From the NCBI RefSeq assembly GCF_000222485.1, contig NC_015914.1, positions 3,392,001 to 3,456,000 on the forward strand: a DNA stretch of 64,000 bases, given 5' to 3'. The number at the start of each line of letters is the position of its first letter. Position 1 is the first letter of the stretch. Origin of the DNA: Cyclobacterium marinum DSM 745. GTDB taxonomy: Bacteria; Bacteroidota; Bacteroidia; Cytophagales; Cyclobacteriaceae. The position numbers and the translations under genes are program-made. The notes beneath the pieces were generated by a model. The model saw only the letters and a list, made by a program, of their open reading frames with translations, searched no databases and was not told where the DNA came from. This document shows positions 25,540-35,242 of the stretch, piece by piece.

Positions 25540-26493
25540 ATGACTCAGCCTGAGATTTCCGTTGTCATTACCATTTTTAATGAAGAAGGTAATATTGCGC
25601 CCTTATTAGATGCCGTATATGAATCATTATCAGCCATTGATTATGAGCTGATATTAGTAGATGATGGATCTACAGATCACTCAGTAGAGAAAATGAAGGC
25701 TTTGGCCAATGATAGAACCAGGGTATTGGTGTTTAACAAGAATTATGGACAAACCACAGCCTTGGCAGGTGGAATAGATCATTCCAACGGAAAGTACATT
25801 GTAACCATGGATGGTGATCTCCAGAATGATCCCAGTGATATCCCTATGCTCTTAAACATGGTCCGAGAGGAGGATTGGGACGTGGTGGCCGGAAAAAGAG
25901 CCAAAAGGAAAGATGGCTTTGTACTTCGAAAATTGCCCAGCAAAATGGCCAATTGGTTAATCAGACACACGACCAAAGTATTCCTTTCTGACTATGGCTG
26001 TAGTCTGAGAATATACAAAGCACATATTGCACAGAATATGGGGCTTTATGGAGAACTTCACAGGTTTATACCCGTATTGGCAAAACAAGAAGGAGCACGG
26101 ATGACAGAGGTAGATGTAAAACATCACCCCAGAATTCATGGAGAGTCTAAGTATGGACTAAGTAGAACGTTTAAGGTAATCGCTGACCTTATTTTAATGC
26201 TCTTCTTTCAGAAATATTTTCAGCGACCTATTCATATATTTGGCACCCTAGGGCTTTTTGCTTTTACAGGGGGGGTACTGGTAAATATTTATTTGCTTGT
26301 ACTAAAGTTAATGGGAGAAGATATTTGGGGACGGCCCATACTTTTGGTAGGGTTTATTTTGGTGCTTGGTGGAGTGCAATTGATCACTACAGGGATAGTG
26401 GCGGAAATAATCGTAAGGACCTATTATGAATCTCAAGATAAAAAGACATATACAGTGAAAGCAATTTTTCAAGGTGATAAAAAAGAGGCTTAA
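25540..26493 (+). CDS. Family 2 glycosyltransferase, DPM1/polyprenyl-phosphate type
   Basis: The 317-aa protein has a GT-A domain (VVITIFNEEGNIAPLLDAVY, LVDDGSTDHS, TMDGDLQNDPSD with the DxD metal site) and two C-terminal membrane helices (about 228-250 and 263-285), as in polyprenyl-phosphate glycosyltransferases such as GtrB/ArnC. These charge undecaprenyl phosphate with a sugar on the cytosolic face, giving donors for enzymes like the GT39 nearby; that link is inference. The end overlaps the next gene by 20 nt, so the pair is translationally coupled. Confidence 0.9.
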   Translation: MTQPEISVVITIFNEEGNIAPLLDAVYESLSAIDYELILVDDGSTDHSVEKMKALANDRTRVLVFNKNYGQTTALAGGIDHSNGKYIVTMDGDLQNDPSDIPMLLNMVREEDWDVVAGKRAKRKDGFVLRKLPSKMANWLIRHTTKVFLSDYGCSLRIYKAHIAQNMGLYGELHRFIPVLAKQEGARMTEVDVKHHPRIHGESKYGLSRTFKVIADLILMLFFQKYFQRPIHIFGTLGLFAFTGGVLVNIYLLVLKLMGEDIWGRPILLVGFILVLGGVQLITTGIVAEIIVRTYYESQDKKTYTVKAIFQGDKKEA

Positions 26494-27322
26494 ATTTTTT
26501 CTTAAAATCCTTCTTACCAGTCTGGCACTGTATCTTGTTTTTAGTAAAATAGATACGAAGACCACGTGGAAGGTGATTCAAACCTCTGATATAGGTTGGA
26601 TATTCTTGGCATGGATATTTTTTGTAGCTTCAAAGTTGTTCAGTGCTATACGCCTGAATATTTATTTTAGGGACATAGGGCTTCGCTTACCCGAAATTAA
26701 AAATATCAAATTGTATTTGATTGGAATGTTTTATAATCTTTTCCTTCCCGGCGGCATTGGAGGAGATGGTTATAAGGTGTATTTGCTTAATAAGGTACAT
26801 AAAACACCCGTAAAGCAATTGATTAATGCGGCCTTACTAGATAGGGGAAATGGCTTGGCAGTATTGCTCTGGCTGATGTTTTGTCTGATGTTGTTTCTGA
26901 ATCTACCCTGGGATTTTCCCATCTCAATGTATTGGCTGGGGATTTTAGGAATTGTGTTTATTCCAATCGGATTTTATTTGGTGATGCTTCTTTTTTTTAA
27001 GCAATTTATGGGGTCTGTGCCATCCACCACCGGGTTTTCTTTTCTAAACCAACTGCTGCAATTGTGTAGTGCCTACTTTATTCTAATTAGTATGGGGGTA
27101 GGAGATCAGTATATTCCTTACCTTTTTGTGTTTCTCGTTTCGAGTACAGTTTCTGTCTTGCCTCTCACCATAGGGGGGGTAGGGGCAAGAGAACTTGTCT
27201 TTGTTTTGGCCCATGATTATGTGGGGATAGATCAAAATGTAGCAGTAGCATTTAGTTTGCTATTCTTCCTTATTTCCATGTTAACCTCCTTATTTGGGCT
27301 TTTTTTCAAACATGAAGGCTAA
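26474..27322 (+). CDS. Lysylphosphatidylglycerol-synthase-TM/UPF0104 family membrane protein (flippase-like)
   Basis: The 282-aa protein has about seven to eight membrane helices and the family's core motif (YNLFLPGGIGGDGYKVYLLN) with the later GGVGARELVFVLAHDYVG segment. The family covers the TM part of MprF and AglD/YbhN proteins, often paired with a GT2 enzyme as here, where it is thought to move a lipid-linked sugar or phospholipid across the membrane. The start overlaps the GT2 stop by 20 nt. The transported molecule is unknown. Confidence 0.85.
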   Translation: MIKKRLKFFLKILLTSLALYLVFSKIDTKTTWKVIQTSDIGWIFLAWIFFVASKLFSAIRLNIYFRDIGLRLPEIKNIKLYLIGMFYNLFLPGGIGGDGYKVYLLNKVHKTPVKQLINAALLDRGNGLAVLLWLMFCLMLFLNLPWDFPISMYWLGILGIVFIPIGFYLVMLLFFKQFMGSVPSTTGFSFLNQLLQLCSAYFILISMGVGDQYIPYLFVFLVSSTVSVLPLTIGGVGARELVFVLAHDYVGIDQNVAVAFSLLFFLISMLTSLFGLFFKHEG

Positions 27323-27505
27323 GTTCTTCAAAAAAAATGAGCTATTATTGGAACTTAATTTTCCGGCAATATTCGACTAATCACTTGCGGGGAATTACTA
27401 GCCATTATTGATTTCATAGCTTTGCACTTGAAGTAACTTACCAGAGCCAATTAGTAATCAATCCTAAATAGTGGGGGCTAATGTGTAATGGGTTTTAAAA
27501 ACATA

Positions 27506-28201
27506 CTATATGCCCACCACTGCAATTGCAATTTGAACCATTTCTATATTGGACCTTTGGGTGTTGTAGTGAAATACAGCATTTTCTCCCGGATTTTTGG
27601 TTGTTTCTACCCCTCCTTTGGGCAAAAATCGGAAAGGAGCACTATTGTTATAGCTGACTTTCAACTCCAGTTGTGTATCACTTCCTTTAAATTCAATGGG
27701 TAATTTATAACCCAAAGCTAATCCATAAGCCATGGTAAAGGCCGAGTGATCGAAACCTTCCTCTAATGTTTCGGATAAAATCGTTTCCCTAATCATATAA
27801 CGGGTATACAAATTGCTGGCCCCTATCTGTGCATCAATAAAGAGCCTATCCATTTTAACCCATGGAAGGTAATGCTTATAATGGGCTTTTATATGTAGGA
27901 CATTGCTGTTTCTGCGTAGTCTCAACACCTCTGGATCTCCGTCATATAAGTAGTCTCTTTTTTCCAATAAGGAGCCATAGAGGCCATAGCCAACGCTCAG
28001 CCCTGCAGCAACCGGAAATCTAGGGAATTCATAATATACAGAACCAGCAATTTCCGGGAAGCTGTTGGCTTGGAGTTTTTCTTTGAAATCATTAATAGGG
28101 AAGCTATATTTGGTTTCAATACCAAATATTATATCTTGAGACATTCCGCTAAAAGGAATAAAAAAAAGTAAAAATAGTGATCGTACAAAATTTGGTGCCA
28201 T
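27506..28201 (-). CDS. Putative outer-membrane beta-barrel protein
   Basis: The 231-aa protein has a signal peptide (MAPNFVRSLFLLFFIPFSGM, then SQ) and alternating amphipathic strands typical of small barrels (VYYEFPRFPVAAGLSVGYGL, FTMAYGLALGYKLPIEFKG, LELKVSYNNSAPFRFLPKGG), but its last residue is Ile rather than the usual aromatic. No family is recognised beyond the barrel type. It is alone on the minus strand between the flippase gene and tsf. Confidence 0.55.
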   Translation of the reverse strand: MAPNFVRSLFLLFFIPFSGMSQDIIFGIETKYSFPINDFKEKLQANSFPEIAGSVYYEFPRFPVAAGLSVGYGLYGSLLEKRDYLYDGDPEVLRLRRNSNVLHIKAHYKHYLPWVKMDRLFIDAQIGASNLYTRYMIRETILSETLEEGFDHSAFTMAYGLALGYKLPIEFKGSDTQLELKVSYNNSAPFRFLPKGGVETTKNPGENAVFHYNTQRSNIEMVQIAIAVVGI

Positions 28202-28369
28202 AACATTAAGAACGATAAAGTGGGATCAGGGATTCAATTAAAACGATTTTTATTGGAAGGCCCTTTCATTGCTTAACCTTAAATTAGACACTGTTTGTTC
28301 TTTTTTTCTTAAGCTGGTAGAGGTAGGGATTGAAAATGGGAAGGGACTTACAATTGCGATATAAAAAAA

Positions 28370-28397
28370 AAACCTGACCAAAATATTGGTCAGGTTT
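28370..28397 (-). terminator. Terminator of the rpsB-tsf transcript
   Basis: A perfect 11-bp stem with a 6-nt loop (28370-28380, 28387-28397) is followed on the minus strand by a run of T residues, 26 nt past the tsf stop. Confidence 0.88.
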
Positions 28398-28422
28398 AAA
28401 TATATGTTGATTTCTTTAAGGA

Positions 28423-29253
28423 TTAACCTATAGAAACTCTTTTGAAACTAGATACGGTCAAACCTTTACTTACGCTGTCAAGGTATTGAGCGATGGTTTT
28501 GCTAGTGTCTTTCACGAAAGACTGGCTAAGCAAAGTGTTCTCTTTGTAGAACTTGTTTAATTTACCCATGGCAATTTTCTCAAGCATTGCTTCCGGTTTC
28601 CCGTCTTGTCTGGCTTGGTCTTTACCAACTTCGATTTCTCTTTCAACAACAGAAGAATCTACACCATCTTTGTCAAGTGCTACCGGATTCATGGCAGCAA
28701 TTTGCATGGCAACATCTTTACCTGCATCAGAAACATCAGCACCTTGGGTGTTGGTTAGTCCTACCAATACACCTAACTTACCATTGGAGTGTATATAAGG
28801 TTCAACAACTTCTGCAGTTATTTTTTCAAGGTGAGAAACACCAATTTTTTCACCGATTTTACCGGTCATTTCAGTGATTTTCTCACCGATGGTGATGCCT
28901 TCATAAGGCAATGCCAAAACAGCTTCAATGCTATCAGCATCCGCTTTTACTGCTTCAGCCAAGATGGCGTTAGCAAAGGCAGAAAACTCATCATTTTTGG
29001 CAACAAAGTCTGTTTCACAAGTAAGTGAAAGGATTGTTCCGGTTTTACCGTCTTCGCTTACACTAGTAACCACAACGCCTTCTTTGGTTTCACGGTCTGC
29101 TCTGGAAGCTGAAACTTTTTGTCCTTTTTTTCTAAGGATATCAATAGCTTTTTCAAAATCTCCTTCAGCTTCGGTAAGGGCTTTCTTACAGTCCATCATA
29201 CCGGCCCCGGTTTTTTGTCTCAGTTTATTTACCTCTTGTGCAGTAATAGCCAT
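28423..29253 (-). CDS. tsf: Elongation factor Ts
   Basis: The 276-aa protein opens with the EF-Ts UBA domain (VNKLRQKTGAGMMDCKKALT) and continues with the TDFVAKNDEF loop of the core and the second core half ending in QSFVKDTSKTIAQYLD. EF-Ts exchanges GDP for GTP on EF-Tu. It follows rpsB by 108 nt in the classic order rplM-rpsI-rpsB-tsf, all on the minus strand. The length is normal for the family. Confidence 0.97.
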   Translation of the reverse strand: MAITAQEVNKLRQKTGAGMMDCKKALTEAEGDFEKAIDILRKKGQKVSASRADRETKEGVVVTSVSEDGKTGTILSLTCETDFVAKNDEFSAFANAILAEAVKADADSIEAVLALPYEGITIGEKITEMTGKIGEKIGVSHLEKITAEVVEPYIHSNGKLGVLVGLTNTQGADVSDAGKDVAMQIAAMNPVALDKDGVDSSVVEREIEVGKDQARQDGKPEAMLEKIAMGKLNKFYKENTLLSQSFVKDTSKTIAQYLDSVSKGLTVSSFKRVSIG

Positions 29254-29361
29254 TGGTTTATATTTTTTTGTTGAATTAAATTAGGTGTTGACAATAAAAC
29301 AAAAATTGAACAGCAAGCTGTCGCAAGTGTCCAATTTTTGTAATTAAAATGTCAAAGTGGA

Positions 29362-30123
29362 TTATTCTTTGGTTTCAGCGTCGGCTGCTTTTTTTGCTTC
29401 TTCCTCTTCAGAAAGTTTAGCTTCGTCTTTGTCTTTCTTACGTTCAGACAATCCTTCTTCAATAGCAGCACCGAATGCTTTCACCAATAGTGAAATGGAT
29501 TTAAAAGCATCATCATTTGCAGGGATAGGGAAATCAACCTCATTAGGGTTAGAGTTTGTATCTACCAATGCAAACACAGGAATACCAAGCTTCTTAGCTT
29601 CCGCCAAGGCAATATGCTCCCGTTTAATATCTACAATAAAGAGGGCTGCAGGAAGACGTGTAAGGTCAGAAATACCTCCCAATACATTTTCCAGCTTTTC
29701 TCTTTGACGGCTGATCATCAGCCTTTCTTTCTTCGCTAGGTTTTTGTAAGCGTCGTCTTTAGACATTTTGTCTATGGTCGACATCTTCTTCAAAGATTTA
29801 CGGATGGTAGCAAAGTTTGTCATCATACCACCAAGCCATCTTTCAGTAATGTAGGGCATCTTAAGCCTTCTGGCTTCTTCTGCTACCAAATCTTTGGCTT
29901 GTTTTTTCGTAGCTACAAACATGATTTTTTTGCCTGAGCGTACGATCTGCTTGATTGCGTTGGATGCTTCATCAAGGCAAACGAGCGTTTTGTTTAGATC
30001 AATAATATGGATCCCATTCTTCTCCATGAAGATATAGGGTGCCATTTTAGGATCCCACTTTCTTGTTAAGTGTCCGAAGTGAACACCAGCATCCAGTAAG
30101 TCTTTATATTCTATATTGGCCAT
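29362..30123 (-). CDS. rpsB: 30S ribosomal protein uS2
   Basis: The 253-aa protein matches uS2 throughout: [20 protein letters not shown] near the start, [20 protein letters not shown] in the middle and [20 protein letters not shown] near residues 190-210. The C-terminal ~25 residues form an acidic/Lys/Ala tail seen in many Bacteroidota S2 proteins. It lies 44 nt after rpsI and before tsf. Confidence 0.97.
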   Translation of the reverse strand: MANIEYKDLLDAGVHFGHLTRKWDPKMAPYIFMEKNGIHIIDLNKTLVCLDEASNAIKQIVRSGKKIMFVATKKQAKDLVAEEARRLKMPYITERWLGGMMTNFATIRKSLKKMSTIDKMSKDDAYKNLAKKERLMISRQREKLENVLGGISDLTRLPAALFIVDIKREHIALAEAKKLGIPVFALVDTNSNPNEVDFPIPANDDAFKSISLLVKAFGAAIEEGLSERKKDKDEAKLSEEEEAKKAADAETKE

Positions 30124-30167
30124 TTAATAAATTGTTGTTTATAATATTAAGAAAAGAATATACCCAA

Positions 30168-30554
30168 TTATCTCTTAGAGAACTGGAATCTTCTTCTTGC
30201 TTTTCTTCTTCCTGGTTTCTTACGTTCAACCATTCTGGAATCACGCGTTAAGAATCCTTCTTTTTTCAACGGACTTCTGTGGTCTTCGTTGATTTCACAA
30301 AGGGCTCTAGATATCGCCATTCTAATGGCTTCTGCTTGACCACTGATCCCACCACCATCAACATTGATGTTAATGTCATAGGCACCGTCCTCATTGACCA
30401 ATACCAAAGGTTGCTTCACCACAATCTGGTGCAGCTCAAAAGGGAAATACTTGTCCAAGGCCCTTTTGTTTACCGTGATATTACCGTTCCCGGATTTTAC
30501 GTAAATCCTGGCTACGGATTCCTTTCTTCTTCCAATTTTGTTAATTACTTCCAT
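30168..30554 (-). CDS. rpsI: 30S ribosomal protein uS9
   Basis: The 128-aa protein has the uS9 hallmarks: [20 protein letters not shown] at the N-terminus, [20 protein letters not shown] in the middle, and the extended basic tail ending [13 protein letters not shown] that reaches the P-site tRNA. It begins 12 nt after rplM, the standard pair. Confidence 0.97.
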   Translation of the reverse strand: MEVINKIGRRKESVARIYVKSGNGNITVNKRALDKYFPFELHQIVVKQPLVLVNEDGAYDININVDGGGISGQAEAIRMAISRALCEINEDHRSPLKKEGFLTRDSRMVERKKPGRRKARRRFQFSKR

Positions 30555-30566
30555 TGACGGGTAGCA

Positions 30567-31010
30567 TTAAAGTTTTACTTCTTTAGGTTTTTGTGCGCTG
30601 TGCGGATGCTCCGAGCCGGCGTATACATACAGGTTAGTGTATAGTTTTCTACCAAGTCTGTTTTTTGGAAGCATTCCTTTTACTGCTTTCTCTACCAGAG
30701 TACGTGGCGATTTTTCCAAAAGGATCTTTGGAGTAGCTATACGTTGACCCCCGGGAAATCCCGTGTGACGTACATATACCTTCTCTGTCCACTTCCTTCC
30801 GGTAAGTCTTACTTTCTCTGCGTTAATTACAATAACGTTGTCTCCGCAATCAACATGAGGGGTAAAGTTTGGCTTGTGCTTCCCTCTCAACATTTTTGCC
30901 ACTTCGCTTGAAAATCTGCCGAGTACCTGGGATTGGGCATCCACTACTACCCACTCCTTCTCCACCGTAGCATCATTCGCTGATATGGTCTTATAGCTTA
31001 AAGTATTCAC
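30567..31010 (-). CDS. rplM: 50S ribosomal protein uL13
   Basis: The 147-aa protein matches uL13: WVVVDAQSQVLGRFSSEVAK, LRGKHKPNFTPHVDCGDNVI and the VEKAVKGMLPKNRLGRK signature. It is first in the rplM-rpsI-rpsB-tsf transcript. The 389 bp in front (31011-31399) hold no gene and should contain the operon promoter and leader; I could not fix a clear promoter there. Confidence 0.97.
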   Translation of the reverse strand: MNTLSYKTISANDATVEKEWVVVDAQSQVLGRFSSEVAKMLRGKHKPNFTPHVDCGDNVIVINAEKVRLTGRKWTEKVYVRHTGFPGGQRIATPKILLEKSPRTLVEKAVKGMLPKNRLGRKLYTNLYVYAGSEHPHSAQKPKEVKL

Positions 31011-31399
31011 TGTGTAAATGTTTAATAATTAGCTTGTTAAATACATTTCACCCTCAAAAAGGGACACAAAGATAGAAGTTAATTCCTTCAATTCCAATAG
31101 AAAGCAAAGTTTACTGCCTTATTTTCACAAGAATAGCTATTGCAGTCTACTTAATTAAGCGACTGCATTACCCTCTTATCAGAACTAAATAACTTTGGCC
31201 TACCTTGAAATGCTTGATCTGAAAAACAAAAGTAATGCTTTTATAATTGAAATACTCCTATTTTTCAACCTCTAGTTATTATTGGTGAAGTATTTAGATA
31301 AATGAGGACAATAGGTTTGCTTGGTTCCTCATGTTTTACCGGCTATTTCCAAAACACTTCTCTTTTGTTTTCGTTCCTGATTTTTTTTAAGGGAAAGGG

Positions 31400-31798
31400 T
31401 TATTTGGTCACCAATTCTTTTTGGTCTTGATTGGTGACTTTTAAAATTTTAATTTTTCTCAGGCCTCCAGGTAAAACCCAGTCCACAGAAGCCCCTTCAC
31501 GGAAACCGATTAGTGCAACTGATAAGGGTGAAAACACTGAGATTTTATTCTCTGCCAAATTGGCGTCTTTAGGGATTACCATTTTCATTTTAATCGTTTG
31601 TGAAGGTTGTCCCAATTCGACTTCAAAATAGGAGTTAAGCTGAATAATGTTTTTGGCAATCTTGGTGTCCGGTACTTTCTTTGCCAAATTTAATTCATCC
31701 ATTAATTGACCGACTTCTCTTGTTTTCTGAGAAGGACTTAGATTGTTGATGATGTTCTTAATTGTTCTGTAGTCAGATTCTTTAACTATAGGTTTCAT
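31400..31798 (-). CDS. GreA/GreB-family (Rnk-like) transcription factor
   Basis: The 132-aa protein has a short helical N-terminal part instead of the long GreA coiled coil, then the FKBP-like C-terminal domain: TIKMKMVIPKDANLAENKIS, VFSPLSVALIGFREGASVDW and VLPGGLRKIKILKV. This layout matches Rnk/GreA-C proteins, which bind RNA polymerase near the secondary channel; without the long coiled coil with its acidic tip a transcript-cleavage role is unlikely. It is monocistronic, on the minus strand upstream of the ribosomal operon. Confidence 0.85.
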   Translation of the reverse strand: MKPIVKESDYRTIKNIINNLSPSQKTREVGQLMDELNLAKKVPDTKIAKNIIQLNSYFEVELGQPSQTIKMKMVIPKDANLAENKISVFSPLSVALIGFREGASVDWVLPGGLRKIKILKVTNQDQKELVTK

Positions 31799-32518
31799 AG
31801 CTCTTATGTTGATTTTTTTTGAGAAATAGCATTAAACCAAGGATGTATTTACCAGTGGTGAATCAATGCTCTTAGTGTATTAAATTGTAAGATTGTTTTT
31901 GTAGCCTAAAATGGCTAGAAGAAAGCCCTCTACCGCGGTCTATATGGTAGAGGGTGATTTGATAAAGGCTTTATTATGAGCAAGTACAATCCAATTCGCC
32001 TTCAATACTTGAGGTGAAGTGTTGCTAATAATGGCGATATGGTTGCAGGTAATATTCATGAAATAATTACTTCCAAGATATAAAAAAATATTTATATTGT
32101 CTAATTTCCTTTAATTTTAGTTGGTTAATTCAGCTTGGTTTCCTATTTTGGTTTGATTACGAAAAGTAAACTTTCAAGGTTACTTTTTACCCATTAATTT
32201 ATTCGGCTTATAATAATATTGGTGCAGGAAGGTGCTAAACCTAGGGGTGGTCCGCTTTAGATTTGAGCGTTCGAGAACGTTCCCGTTATTATTTTCTTCT
32301 TGATGCTTTTTTTTGAAGTCTAGATTGGATAAATAGTCTTCTGTTGACCTAATGAGTGGATTCAATTGCCATTTGTGTTTTAGTCTTCATGTTTACGATT
32401 TGTGATGAAGGGTAAAAACCCTATCGGTTTTAACCGTAAATTGGAATTAAGATCTTTAGGTTTTCAAAATTCTTTGAAATTGGTTCGGTACCTTTTGATT
32501 CTATTTAAATAGCATGAG
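31799..32518. other. 720-bp intergenic region without a credible gene
   Basis: It contains a 9-bp hairpin (31926-31934 with 31946-31954) without a T run and an imperfect 18-bp palindrome (GAGCGTTC-GA-GAACGTTC, 32265-32282) that might be an operator for the esterase operon to the right. The short minus-strand frame at 32180-32365 lacks any protein-like pattern. Confidence 0.4.
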
Positions 32519-33808
32519 ATGAAAAATACCAGAAGGTTATTTATAAAATTATCAGGCATACTCAGTCTTGGGATATTTAATAAGCTGAATGCGTTAAATA
32601 CTAACAAGAGTAAGGTTACAAATAGTGAAGGGCTTTTAGACAGGTCTTATGCTTCCGGTTTGGAAGAAAAAGGAAAAAGCGTCATAGGAGGGTATGGGAA
32701 ATGGGCAGGAGGCTTACTTGAAGGCCAATTACCCCGTCACTCTTTTCGAAATAGCAATTGGACAAATATTGATAAGTGGAGGAGTGAGGCAATAAAAATC
32801 ACTCAAGAGAAGTTAGCAGCACCTGACTTGGGAGGAGTGCCCAAGGTCAGGGTTGACAATCATTATGTATATGACGGTCTTTCAATTGAAGAGATCAGTT
32901 GGAAGCTTCCTACAGGTGGAAGGTCCCAAGGAATTGTTTTGAAGCCTGCGAATTCAAAAGGCAAACTACCAGGTATCATGGCTTTTCACGATCATGGGGG
33001 CTGGAAGTATTTTGGGAAAAGGAAAATAACCCAAACAAGTGAGGAAAGACACATCATGATGGTAGATCATCAGAAAATGTATTATGAGGACTTGGCTTGG
33101 GCCAATGAAGTGGCCAAGAGGGGATATGTTGTAATGGTACCAGATGCTTTTACTTTTGCCAGCAGGAGGGTGTTGTTAAAAGATGTACCGAAGAATTTGA
33201 GGCAAGGATTAAATGATGATAATCCGGAATTGCCGGAAAATGCCAAGGCTTATAATAAATGGGCTGCTTTCAATGAAGATACCATGGCCAAATCCCTTTT
33301 CAGTGCCGGAACCAGCTGGCCGGGAGTGTTTCTTGCCGAAGACCGGAAAGCGCTGGACATATTGTGCAATCGTGCAGATGTGGATCAGAATAAAATAGGT
33401 TGCGGTGGGCTTTCAGGAGGAGGCATGCGAACGGTATTCATGGGAGGCCTTGATCCAAGAATAAAATGTGCGGTCTGCGTGGGATTTATGACAACTTGGA
33501 AGGATTTGGTCTTGCACAAGTCGTTCACTCACACCTGGATGACATTTGCACCCGGCCTTCCTCAGGAATTAGACTTTCCTGAAATTCTAGGTCTTCGTGT
33601 TCCTTTACCTACCATGGTGCTCAATTCCATTGAAGATGGATTGTATACTTTGGAGGAAATGCACAAAGCAGATGAAATATTGTCTGAAGTATATAAAAAA
33701 GCCGAGGCTATCGACAAGTACAGATGCGCTTTTTATCCCGGAGGTCATCAATTCAACAAAAAAATGCAAGGAGATGCATTTGATTGGTTTGACAAATGGC
33801 TAAAGTAA
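32519..33808 (+). CDS. Exported alpha/beta hydrolase, acetyl-xylan-esterase/dienelactone-hydrolase-like
   Basis: The 429-aa protein has a twin-arginine-type leader (TRRLFIKLSGILSLGIF) and an alpha/beta-hydrolase domain: GIVLKPANSKGKLPGIMAFH, then the nucleophile elbow GLSGGGM with Ser299, and a C-terminal catalytic His in YPGGHQFNKKM. The overall layout resembles large esterases of the CE-type group found in glycan loci. It is probably periplasmic or lipid-bilayer associated and removes ester groups from sugars, which is inference. The Nramp-like transporter starts 66 nt downstream and an exported amidohydrolase 127 nt beyond that, all plus strand, suggesting one pathway. Confidence 0.75.
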   Translation: MKNTRRLFIKLSGILSLGIFNKLNALNTNKSKVTNSEGLLDRSYASGLEEKGKSVIGGYGKWAGGLLEGQLPRHSFRNSNWTNIDKWRSEAIKITQEKLAAPDLGGVPKVRVDNHYVYDGLSIEEISWKLPTGGRSQGIVLKPANSKGKLPGIMAFHDHGGWKYFGKRKITQTSEERHIMMVDHQKMYYEDLAWANEVAKRGYVVMVPDAFTFASRRVLLKDVPKNLRQGLNDDNPELPENAKAYNKWAAFNEDTMAKSLFSAGTSWPGVFLAEDRKALDILCNRADVDQNKIGCGGLSGGGMRTVFMGGLDPRIKCAVCVGFMTTWKDLVLHKSFTHTWMTFAPGLPQELDFPEILGLRVPLPTMVLNSIEDGLYTLEEMHKADEILSEVYKKAEAIDKYRCAFYPGGHQFNKKMQGDAFDWFDKWLK

Positions 33809-33874
33809 AAATGCTTTTATTATCTTAAGGTTTTAAAATATTTAATTGACAATCCACCCTACTTTAATTAATTT

Positions 33875-35116
33875 ATGAAAGACAACGCTATCTTTAAGAA
33901 GATTATTTTTGCCATCAGCTTGATAGGCCCGGGCTTATTTCTGATAGGATATAATATTGGAACAGGAAGCATAACTACCATGGCTAAGGTTGGCGCTGAA
34001 TATGGAATGATGCTAACCTGGGCATTGCTGTTGTCCTGTATATTTACCTATGTGCTGATGGTGGCCTATGGCAAAACCACGCTGGTCACCGGAAATACTG
34101 CTTTGTTTAATATTAAAAATAAGTTGAAATACGGGAGTGTATTGGCGGTTTACATTATTATCGCTTTGGTCATTGGTGAGATAATGGCGCTGATGGGGAT
34201 TTTTGGTATTATTGCCGATTTAATCCAAGAAGGTTCCCGACTTATATTGGGTGGTGAAGGTTTCAGTACATTTTGGATTACCTTGGTGTTGGTGTTGGCT
34301 TTGTATTCTCTTTTTTGGTTTGGTAATTACCTGATTTTTGAAAAAGTGTTGGTTTTTTTCGTGGCTTTAATGGTGCTTTCCTTTATTGTTGTTTTTATTT
34401 TATTAAAGCCGGATTTCACCACCATCGTTTCGGGTATGGCGCCTTCTATTCCTGATGAACCGGGAGTATTACGGCTTATAGCAGCCATTGCCGGTACCAC
34501 TTGCTCTGCTGCAGTTTTTATTATCAGAAGCACCGTGGTGGCAGAAAAAGGCTGGACCATAAAGGACCTAAAGCATGAAAAAAAGGACTCAATGGTCTCT
34601 GCTACCATGATGTTTATCCTTAGTGTGATCATCATGGCTGTTGCTGCAGGAACCCTGCATGTAATGGGGCTGAAGCTGGAAAACACGGTAGAAATGATCA
34701 AATTATTTGAACCCATAGGTGGTGAATTTGCTGCGTTTATATTAATTCTTGGAATTGTAGGGGCAGGAATCTCCACAGTCTTTCCCATAATTTTAATAGC
34801 ACCCTGGTTAATCAGTGATTTTACCGGAAAGCCTAGGGATATCAAGTCTCCAATGTATAGATTATTGGCTTTTATAGGCATTCTGTTTGGTTTTGGCATG
34901 CAGTTTATGGAGGCTAGGCCACCATTAATCATGGTCTTTTCTCAAGCCTTTCAGGCTTTTATTCTACCTGCAGTAGCCATTCCTGTTTTTCTTCTTATCA
35001 ATAACAAAGACCTGATGAAAACCAATGTTGCAGGACTAAAAGAAAATATAGGACTGGTAGCGGTAATTCTCTTTAGCTTGCTGACTGCTTATTTTGCTGT
35101 CGCAGAATTTATATAA
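33875..35116 (+). CDS. Nramp-family-like transporter lacking both metal-binding motifs
   Basis: The 413-aa protein has about eleven membrane helices with the LeuT-fold Nramp pattern (SLIGPGLFLIGYNIGTGSIT in TM1, then ALLLSCIFTYVLMVAYGKTT). In metal-transporting Nramps TM1 carries DPGN and TM6 MPH; here the TM1 position reads NIGTG (residues ~27-31) and TM6 reads GTTCSAAVFIIRS (from residue 207). The metal ligands Asp, Asn and Met are therefore missing. The gene lies between an esterase-like hydrolase and an amidohydrolase, so import of an organic solute is a fair guess. Automatic annotation as a Mn/Fe transporter should not be trusted. Confidence 0.75.
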   Translation: MKDNAIFKKIIFAISLIGPGLFLIGYNIGTGSITTMAKVGAEYGMMLTWALLLSCIFTYVLMVAYGKTTLVTGNTALFNIKNKLKYGSVLAVYIIIALVIGEIMALMGIFGIIADLIQEGSRLILGGEGFSTFWITLVLVLALYSLFWFGNYLIFEKVLVFFVALMVLSFIVVFILLKPDFTTIVSGMAPSIPDEPGVLRLIAAIAGTTCSAAVFIIRSTVVAEKGWTIKDLKHEKKDSMVSATMMFILSVIIMAVAAGTLHVMGLKLENTVEMIKLFEPIGGEFAAFILILGIVGAGISTVFPIILIAPWLISDFTGKPRDIKSPMYRLLAFIGILFGFGMQFMEARPPLIMVFSQAFQAFILPAVAIPVFLLINNKDLMKTNVAGLKENIGLVAVILFSLLTAYFAVAEFI

Positions 35117-35242
35117 ATGAAGCAAAACATATTGTTCGGCATACCTTAGCTATCGTTTGAAATAGAATTGTTTCCTAGTTACCCCTTATTTAATTCATTA
35201 GAAGGGTAAGGTGTTGGTCACAAGTTGTATACTAAATAAGAA

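Noticed and set aside
28553..29707. Several plus-strand ORFs opposite tsf and rpsB
   Set aside because: They are antisense shadows of highly conserved translation genes.
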